From positions 1,111,329-1,175,328 of the forward strand of contig NW_006763290.1 in NCBI RefSeq assembly GCF_000218685.1: a DNA stretch of 64,000 bases. The letters are read 5' to 3'. The position numbers were made by a program, and so were the translations under genes. Position 1 is the first letter of the stretch, and each line of letters begins with the position of its first letter. Origin of the DNA: Serpula lacrymans var. lacrymans S7.9 (taxonomy: Eukaryota; Basidiomycota; Agaricomycetes; Boletales; Serpulaceae). This document shows positions 57,088 to 64,000 of this stretch, one piece after another. The notes below the pieces were generated by a model. That model was not told the origin of the DNA, did no database searches, and saw only the letters and a program-made list of their open reading frames with translations.

Positions 57088-60000
57088 CTCCCACTTGAGT
57101 GCAACTGTAGTCCCATAGCTTTAGAGAATTTCCAGTGTTTTTCGTGAGTAAGGGGTTTAGTGAGAATGTCTGCAACCATATCTCCTGTAGGAACATATTT
57201 GATTACTGCCTCTCCCTTTGATACTAAGTCATCTCGGATAAAATGATATTTCCGTTGAATGTGTTTTGTGCGAGCACAGAACTGTGGATCTTGTGTAAGA
57301 ATAATAGCTGCTTGATTGTCACAGTGCAATGTTGTAGGTCCATTTTGAGCATGTCCAATTTCTTCAAAAATGTCCAAAGCCATGCAAGGTATTGTCCAGC
57401 ATTGCTCANNNNNNNNNNNNNNNNNNNNNNNNNNNNNNNNNNNNNNNNNNNNNNNNNNNNNNNNNNNNNNNNNNNNNNNNNNNNNNNNNNNNNNNNNNNN
57501 NNNNNNNNCTCTGACTCCGTGGACCTCTATGTTTTGAGGATTATTTGTCTTTTGCTTGTCCAGGAGATTGCTCCTCGGATGGTGATATAAACAAAGCCTG
57601 ATGTTGATTGAGGCGTGTCTGGGTCTCCAGACCAATCTGCATCTGAATATCCATAGAAATCCATGTCCATGGAGACATTTGTGACATCATATACTAGTTC
57701 CATATCCCTGGTTGCTTTCAGATATCAGAGGACACATTTTGCAGCTTCCCAGTAATGGCTCCTTGGAGCTGAGCTATGCCTGCTTAGTATTCCAACAACA
57801 TAGGCAATGTCTGGGCGGGTTCCGAGCATGGCATACATGAGGGAGCCTACAATTGAGAGGTATGACACTTGACGCCCTTCAATATGCATCTTGTGTTGCA
57901 CAATATCTTCCCCTGGAGCATTTGCAAGGAGTTTTGATCCATGGGCCATTGGTATCCATACTGGTTTGCAGTTCTTCATTCCAGTACACTCCAGGACTGT
58001 GTCAATGTATTGGCGTTGCAATAGGGATATTGTATTGTTTGAACGATCACGTTGGATTTCTATTCCGAGGTTGTATTTTGCTTCTCCAAGGTCCCGCATT
58101 TTGAATATGGATTCGAGTTTGGCTTTTGTGATATCCATGAATTTTTGGGATGAAGCTCCTAAGAGGAGGTTATCTACATAGACAACAAAAAAGCATATTT
58201 GTTTGTTGTCATGGAATACATAGAGACATGTTTCTGCATTTAGTCTTGTGAAACCGAGCTCCTGGAGCTTGCGATCAAAAGTTTTGTTCTATGTACGACC
58301 AGCTTGTTTTAATCCGTAGATGGATTTCTTCAACCTCCAGCAGTATCCAGGTTGGATAGGAACACCCCCTGGAGGAAGCATGTACAGTTCTTCTTCAAGT
58401 TCTCCATTGATATAAGCTGTGGATACGTCCATTTGATCAAGTTCTAGGTCGTACTTTGCTGCCAGGGCTAGAATAATTCGGATTGACTCCAAGTTTGCAA
58501 CCAGAGCAGAAAGCTCCTGGTAATCAATCCCCTCCCTTTGAGTAAAACCTCGTGCAACAATCCAGAGTTTGTATCTCTCAACATTTCTGTTTTGACTAAA
58601 CTTGATCCGGAACACAGGTTTTGATGTGATAGGTTTTACTCCCTTTGGAAGTGGGTTAGTGTTATATACTGCATTAATATTGAGACTTAGGAGCTCCTCT
58701 TCCAAGGCAGACTTCTATAATTCTCCATCCGGACGTGATAAGGTTTCCTTTAGTGTCCTTGGAAGGTCTGTGTTAGATGGACCGGTACTTGCTATTCCAG
58801 CAAAGAATGTCTCCTCTGTATCAGATGTTTCTTCATGAACCTCAGGTTTCTCCATGGAGTTGTCATGCTGCTCTTTTTGAGACTGTTCCTCATCTAGAGT
58901 CCTTTGATAATCTCGGTTTTTGTCTGCAGGATGGGTCTGGCGACTGCTTCTGCGTACTCCTAGGACTTCAGCAGGCATGACTGCTCTTTTAGGAACTTGT
59001 GCAGGTACTCCAGGGAGTAGACATATTTGTGTATTTGTTGCCCCACTCACTCCTGAAGGTGTTGAATCACTCCTCGGAGGTGTTGGATGACTCCTTGGAG
59101 GTGTTGTATGCCTTCCAGAAGCTGATCCAATGGACAAGCTGTCTAGCTGTATTTGGACTTTTTCCACATCAGCTGGCTGTATGTTGAGGGGCTGTCCTCC
59201 CACTGACTGTGACTCTACTTTGGCTTTCCATTCTGAAGATGGCCAGTGTTCAGGTCTTGGTTGTAGAGACTGTTGTGGAGGGTGTCTTAGCTGATCAGGT
59301 GCTCCCACTGCTCTCGGAATGTCTCCACAGAGGTATTGCCCCACTGCTCTCCGAACATCTTCATGCTGATATGGTTCCATTGCTTGTGGAACATCTTCTT
59401 GGAGATGTGGTTCCATTTGCAATTCATTTGGATCTCGGATCCAAGGGTCAGGATCATCCTCCTCCAATGTATTTTGGTCTGGATAGTGAGCATTCTCTGG
59501 AATGAGTCCCTCCCACTGATCTGTGCTAGTGTCTGTGTTCCAGAGAGCAGTGTTGTCCTTTTGTACCTTTCCAAATTCATTGAATGTGACATGCCAACTG
59601 GAAAACACAGTCCGTTTTTCAGTGTCTAGGAGTTTGTAGGCTTGCTTTCCATGTGTGTAGCCAATCATTATGGCTTTGCGCCCCTTGGAGTAAAACTTCC
59701 CTTGCCTTTTGTTTTTCGGAATCAAGGCATATGCTTGGCATCCGAAAGGGCGAAACAAAATTGGATCAACTCTCCTTTTAAACAGTATTTCATATGGGGT
59801 CTTTCCATGGAGTCCTGATGCTGGGCTGCGTGTTGTAATATATGCAGCTGTTTGCATGGCATCTACCCAAAATGACTTTGGGAGCTTGGAATCATGGAGC
59901 ATAGTGGTTGCTAATGTAGCCATCGTCTGATTCATGCGTTCTGCAATGCCATTTTGTTCCGGAGTCTCCGCAGCTATAGTTTCTTGGACGACACCATCTC

Positions 60001-61200
60001 CTCGGAGTTGATTTTTAAATGCATTGCCAGTATATTCTCCTCCCCCATTGCTCCGGAGGAATTTTGTGTAAAGTGGAGTGAAGTTTTCTTCTCCCAAATG
60101 AGTCCGGAAGAATGTTTGGACATCTTCTTTCCATTGCTTGCATCATTCCAGTGCCTCACTCTTATGTTTTAGGAAATATATCCATGGAAATTTAGAGAAA
60201 TCATCTACAATGATAATCCAGTACCAAAAACCCTCCCTGGAAGTTAGTTTGATTGGTCCTCCAACATCTGTGTGCACAATTTGTATGGGGTGCTTGGCTC
60301 GGTTTCCTCCAGTGGACTGGAAAGGTAATTTCTTCATCTTTCCTAAAGCACAAGGTTCACAAAACTCTGGGGTTCCGGTAAGGGTGTCTATGTCCTGGAG
60401 CTGTCCTTTTGTAACCATTTGTTGCAAGTGGTCCATTCCAATGTATCCCATTCTCCTGTGCAATAAATTTACATCTACTGCTGCAAAAGCTGACTCCGGG
60501 TTGATTTCAGGTTTTGCTTGGATGTGATAAAGTCCTTGCTTGTGTAACGCAGTGAGGATAAGTCACTCCTCTTTCCAAACTTCACAAGTGTTTGACCATG
60601 CTGGAAAAAGTGTTGATAACCCCGTTTTGGACAATTTGTGGACAGAGACGAGTGCTAAAGTGAAGTTTGGCACAAGTAAGACATTTGACAGTGCAATATT
60701 GTAGTCCTTATTGCTAACAGTTGCTTGTAGCATTACTGTTCCAATGCCAATGGCATTTACAGAGGATTCATCCCCAAAACTGATTGTCCTCGGAGGATGC
60801 AGAACATGGTATGTTCCTGGCTCAAACCAGGAGCGGTGAGAGACCATGTGGGATGTTGCTCCGGAGTCAATAATAATCATTGTTTTGGTCTTATCGGCTT
60901 CCGACACAAGGTAAGCTTGAATGCGTTTAGCAAGGGGCTTAGAAATATGTACATGTTCTAATGCAATATGACTCTGTTCCTCCTTGGAGTCAGATCCAGA
61001 TGATTTCTCTGCCGTATTTGCCTTTTCCCTCTCTTTTCCTTTATCCTTGTGTCTTTCCTTTCCCTTCTTCCTTTGACTTTTTCCAGCTGACTGAAGTGTT
61101 TGACACTCCGAGGTGTTGTGTGATTTGGCTTTGTGGAAGTCACACCACTTCTCCTCGGATTTGAGTGCTGATTCAGAACCTACAGGGGCCTTCCCTGACT
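57088..61200 (-). pseudogene. Copia gag-pol of element 2, interrupted
   Basis: Same domain order as element 1: gag end with knuckle (61150), protease (DSGATSHM, about 60870), pre-integrase and integrase (60463-59800), linker (open frame 60097-58715), reverse transcriptase (58705-57900) and RNase H (57635-57072, across the gap). It shares with element 1 the stops after KEE (about 60563), in the integrase (about 60143), after AGRT (about 58290) and in CVL-stop (about 57725), plus the YVDN active-site change (about 58165). It lacks the element 1 stop after FNES. Confidence 0.92.
57409..57508. other. Assembly gap (100 N)
   Basis: Exactly 100 N, a conventional placeholder. In element 1 only ~10 bp (TACATTGGAT) separate the flanking sequences, so the true gap may be very small. 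Confidence 0.98.
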
Positions 61201-61211
61201 GTCGTGCAACT

Positions 61212-61580
61212 TGTCACGACTTGAACCAGAAGTGCTAGCCTGAGCGCTAGTTTCCTTTTTTTTCATTTTCTTTGATATCTGATCACATGACAGATAAGAT
61301 ATGTTAAGCTGCTGCTTTAGCGCGGATAACATAATACGTAGTTATATCAGATCACGTGACCATCATGTGACATGAGTCTAGAACCATTACAAAGAACATC
61401 AGTCAGCGCCTCATGGTTGACTTTCAGAAACATATATATAGTAGACCATCATGTACATACCTTCCTCAGTTGTTGATTAATTCTCAATCGCTATCTTGTA
61501 ACGCTACTTGTTTGATTTGAGCCTTCATCCCTCCGTTAACTCGGTATAGGGGATAAGGGTTTTACACAATCAACGACTGC
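61212..61580 (+). repeat. 5' LTR of the gypsy element (end approximate)
   Basis: Starts TGTCACGACTT and contains GCTAGCCTGAGCGCTAG and a TATA-like CATATATATAGTAG at about 61430. The end is uncertain because the 3' LTR is not in the window; a candidate is near TTTTACACAATCAACG (61560-61575). Confidence 0.6.
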
Positions 61581-62309
61581 CACAAGTACCGTTTATGAAT
61601 ATAACAGCAACAATCCTAACCACCATCATCGTCACTATCATCATCATCTTACTCATCCTAAACCTACTCAAACGTTCAAACCAAACTATCACTACCCTCC
61701 CACTTCATCACCTACCCACTCGCCCCGACACCATCTTATCATTTTTTCCTGCCAACGTCTCCCCCTCCTCATCCCAAGACTCATTCGTAACCATCCCCCT
61801 GTAAATACACTTTATATCACTATAATCTCTTTGGTGTGGAACCATTGGGATTTTCTCAATTTTACATAGTTTCCATTTCGATTTCCTCTGACCAGGCCGC
61901 GCATTTGCGTCCGCCAGTCGGGAGAAGGACTGAAAGCTTAATAAGCTGGTCACATTGGGACAACCGTTCGGACCCCAATTTATCACTATACCTTTTACAT
62001 AAAATTCGTAAAATACAAAAATAATTACCATACATACATAGTCAGTAGTGGGCTGAAGAGGACCACTTTGACTCAAAGAGAACAGATAGACTACTAGGAT
62101 CTTAGAAAGCGGTGTATTGATCCAGCTTATCACTGGTGAACTCCTTTCTATGCTTAGTAGAGATTTTTACATTTGGATCGGAGAGCAACACATTTACTCT
62201 CAAGACTACGTATTCAAAGGGCAATTCCCCCTACCAGAAATAGAACCCATCAGAATCCCATCCCCTTTGATCAAATCAGAAACTCCCCCTTCTCCCCAAC
62301 TCACATTCA
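61581..62309 (+). other. Gypsy leader region
   Basis: Between LTR and gag. It includes a short frame 61595-61804 encoding a very hydrophobic peptide (MNITATILTTIIVTIIIILL), and a frame 62117-62587 that overlaps gag in another phase. I see no evidence that either is expressed. Confidence 0.45.
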
Positions 62310-63428
62310 ATGTCAAACCTAGAATATCGAGATCTGCCCGAGCCATCCAACAGCACGGACAGCGCATTTACCAGGGAAATGATGGACTCATTACCCAGAA
62401 TAGACACTCCCCCCCCGAAAGAAGCGCGATTGGAAGCATACGTAAAACAAGAAGTAGAAAAAGCAATAAGACAAACACAAATGCATTACCAATCCCAGCT
62501 AGACGAGGCGCTCGAAGAAGTGAGCGTCTTGCAAAGAAAATTAAAGAGACAGATATCGCCACCTCCAGAAAAGGTGGAAAGAAGTAGAACGGCACTGGAA
62601 AAACCCGAGAACTTCTCCGGAGATAAGAAAAAATATAGGGCCTTTAGAGAGTCCTTATTACTACATTTCGAAGACGATGCCGTATATTTCAAAGACGACC
62701 GAAAAAAGATAAGCTTTGTGCTATCTTTTATGAAAGAAGGAGAAGCCGCGGCCTTCCGGACCGATTGGCTAGAGAACCGAGTCGACGCCCAACAGCTGGG
62801 GCTCGATATTACAAACACATACGGAAGTTGGCCGTATTTTGCGGACAAAATGGAAGAAAGGTTCAAGGACAGCTTTGAAAAAAAAACTGCCAAGAACGAG
62901 ATATTGACCCTGAGACAGGGCAATGAAACCGCCCAAGCCTTCTTTGAAAGGTTTGAGGAGAAGAAAAGATGGGCGGGATATACAAATAGGATAAACGAAG
63001 AGTTCCTAATATCTCTGCTCAGAAGGAACATGAACAAGCCGCTAGTAGACAGGGTGATCTACGGCGGGCATGTTCCCAGAGATTACCAAGAGTGGAAAAG
63101 GGAACTTATTAGAATAGACTATATTTGGAGAGAGAGAGAAAAAGAGAAGAAAGGATCCGATACTGGGAAGAAACCCTATTCGGAACAAAAGAAAGAAGGA
63201 GAGAAGAAGAGAGACGGAACCGGATATACCTATACCGGTAGCGGAGAAAGAATGGAGGTGGACAAAGCAAAGTTCCGCACTGAGGGACGATGCTACAGAT
63301 GCGGAGAAAAGGGACATAGAAGCTTCGAATGCAAAGACGCACAAAAAAGGAAGCCATAATTTAATGTCCGAGAGTTCCTAGAAAAGATGACGAAAGAGGA
63401 AAGGGAAAAACTCCTTGAGGGTTTTTAA
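62310..63428 (+). pseudogene. Gypsy gag with CCHC zinc knuckle, one stop
   Basis: Nucleocapsid/capsid protein of the gypsy element. From ATG 62310 (MSNLEYRDLPEPSNSTDSAF): a coiled-coil stretch (QTQMHYQSQLDEALEEVSVL), retrotransposon gag domain (KPENFSGDKKKYRAFRESLL to LIRIDYIWRE), charged KEKKGSD linker and a CYRCGEKGHRSFEC knuckle. A TAA at 63357-63359 stops it at 349 residues, but the same frame continues FNVREFLEKMTKEEREKLLE to a TAA at 63426-63428. A single C-to-T change of CAA would explain the first stop. Confidence 0.88.
63422..63428 (+). promoter_or_regulatory. Candidate -1 frameshift site TTTTTAA
   Basis: The pol frame lies one base back from the gag frame and overlaps its final stop. 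T-TTT-TAA allows the Phe tRNA to re-pair after slipping, giving EGF then LKRPAVPHRP. No downstream pseudoknot was tested. Confidence 0.4.
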
Positions 63429-64000
63429 AGAGGCCAGCGGTACCGCATCGACCGACTGAGCCTAAAGACGTTTCGAATCGATTTCTCCCTTTAACTGTAG
63501 ATACATATGACTCAGAATTGTTAAGCTGCAGCTTTAGCGCGGATAACAATAAAACTATTTCCACTCAGACAAAGAAAGAAATCCGAAACGAAAAAGATGC
63601 AACTAGAGTAAAAGCGGTGCAGAGTGATAAGACATCCGCAGTTTCGACGGCGGGTGAATCACTAAAAAGCGCAGCATTTACGATAGAACCTAAGATTCCT
63701 ACACCCGATGCGGCGAGCTCTACGGAGAAAAACGCAGCAGAGACTGTAGAAGAGAGGTCAGGAGCCCCTCTAAAAAAACCTAGAACAGAAGTCTGGACCC
63801 CAGAATGGGTAGTAGACAGGCTAAGAGACCAAAAGGAAGAAAGATCCATTGGGATTCTGAGTGCCTGGACACATAAAAAGAGAGCGAGAGAAGTAACCCG
63901 GGAAACGATAAAAGAAATCAACCGGTTACCAAAAGTAGAAGCTATACAAGCGATCATAGAAATTGCCTCCCCAAAAAAGTACATTAGGGGCACCCAAGGC
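63423..64000 (+). CDS. Gypsy pol, N-terminal part (partial)
   Basis: Open without stops to the window end in the -1 frame relative to gag: LKRPAVPHRPTEPKDVSNRF, then an acidic/Lys-rich stretch and EVWTPEWVVDRLRDQKEERS. The protease and reverse-transcriptase motifs must lie beyond position 64000. No start codon is needed if it is made by frameshift from gag. Confidence 0.6.

Larger units (their letters stand above)
56767..61211 (-). mobile_element. Copia element 2 (defective, 5' end cut by gypsy element)
   Basis: Close inverted relative of element 1. It has a 3' LTR (57087-56767) and the internal region up to gag, which breaks at 61211 where a gypsy LTR begins. The 5' LTR and gag start are not visible and should lie beyond the gypsy element, outside the window. 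It sits in the Tnp2-like transposase gene. Confidence 0.92.
61212..64000 (+). mobile_element. Ty3/gypsy retrotransposon, 5' portion (continues beyond window)
   Basis: Begins TGTCACGACTTGAACC inside copia element 2. Contains a 5' LTR, gag with a CCHC knuckle and the start of pol. The sequence CAACT (61207-61211) just before it is the expected left half of a 5-bp target duplication; the right end is outside the window. Codon choice and composition of gag differ from the AT-rich surroundings. Confidence 0.85.

Noticed and set aside
61595..61804. Hydrophobic 69-residue frame in the gypsy leader as a membrane-peptide gene.
   Set aside because: Low-complexity ATC/CTA-rich DNA produces Ile/Thr/Leu runs by chance; no upstream signal or homologue is known to me.

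Overview
The window reads as nuclear DNA of a mushroom-forming basidiomycete (Agaricomycetes). The reasons are intron-dense genes with ~50-60 nt introns, basidiomycete-type mobile families (a Plavaka-like transposase, DUF6589 and DUF6532 proteins, a CACTA/Tnp2-like transposase, a Helitron helicase piece) and nested Ty1/copia and Ty3/gypsy retrotransposons. The species cannot be named from the sequence. A 100-N scaffold gap lies at 57409-57508.

Four host genes look intact, all on the minus strand: mitochondrial EF-Tu (TUF1, 5298-7343, 14 exons, 450 aa), ribosomal protein eL32 (RPL32, 34322-34873, 129 aa), a single-pass membrane protein with PSAP and PPxY motifs in its tail (42313-44345), and the co-repressor scaffold SIN3 (44995-49432, 8 exons, 1265 aa). 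The exon models were worked out by hand, and the coding lengths are whole numbers of codons.

The rest is mostly mobile DNA. From left to right: a Plavaka-like remnant and a broken DUF6532-type gene (0.3-4.7 kb); TUF1; copia element 1 (+, 7.6-12.9 kb); a DUF6589 fragment and a field of degenerate repeats (12.9-15.8 kb); a long hairpin; a solo LTR; a 1764-bp LTR-like unit A (17.9-19.7 kb); DUF6589 and RecQ-like helicase fragments (19.7-23.3 kb); an old copia element 4 (+) split by a young copia element 3 (-, 24766-30830, one difference between its LTRs, perfect target duplication); an element with inverted termini that holds two head-to-head solo LTRs (32.5-33.9 kb); RPL32; unit B, an inverted near-copy of unit A (38.0-39.8 kb); RecQ-like helicase 1; the membrane gene and SIN3; a tRNA-like sequence and a Helitron piece (50-51.7 kb); two unnamed genes (52.4-54.9 kb); a CACTA-like transposase end cut off by copia element 2 (-, 56.8-61.2 kb), which is in turn cut by a gypsy element (+, 61212 to the window end).

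The strongest structural observation is that the flanking 4-bp duplications of units A and B match only when exchanged between the two copies. Joining the exchanged flanks also restores an open helicase reading frame. This points to inversion of 19.7-38.0 kb by recombination between the two copies. A second candidate is a repeated tail-to-tail pairing of a RecQ-like helicase with a DUF6589 gene. Both copia relatives 1 and 2 carry the same lesions (a changed reverse-transcriptase active site and four stops), which suggests they spread as a non-autonomous lineage.
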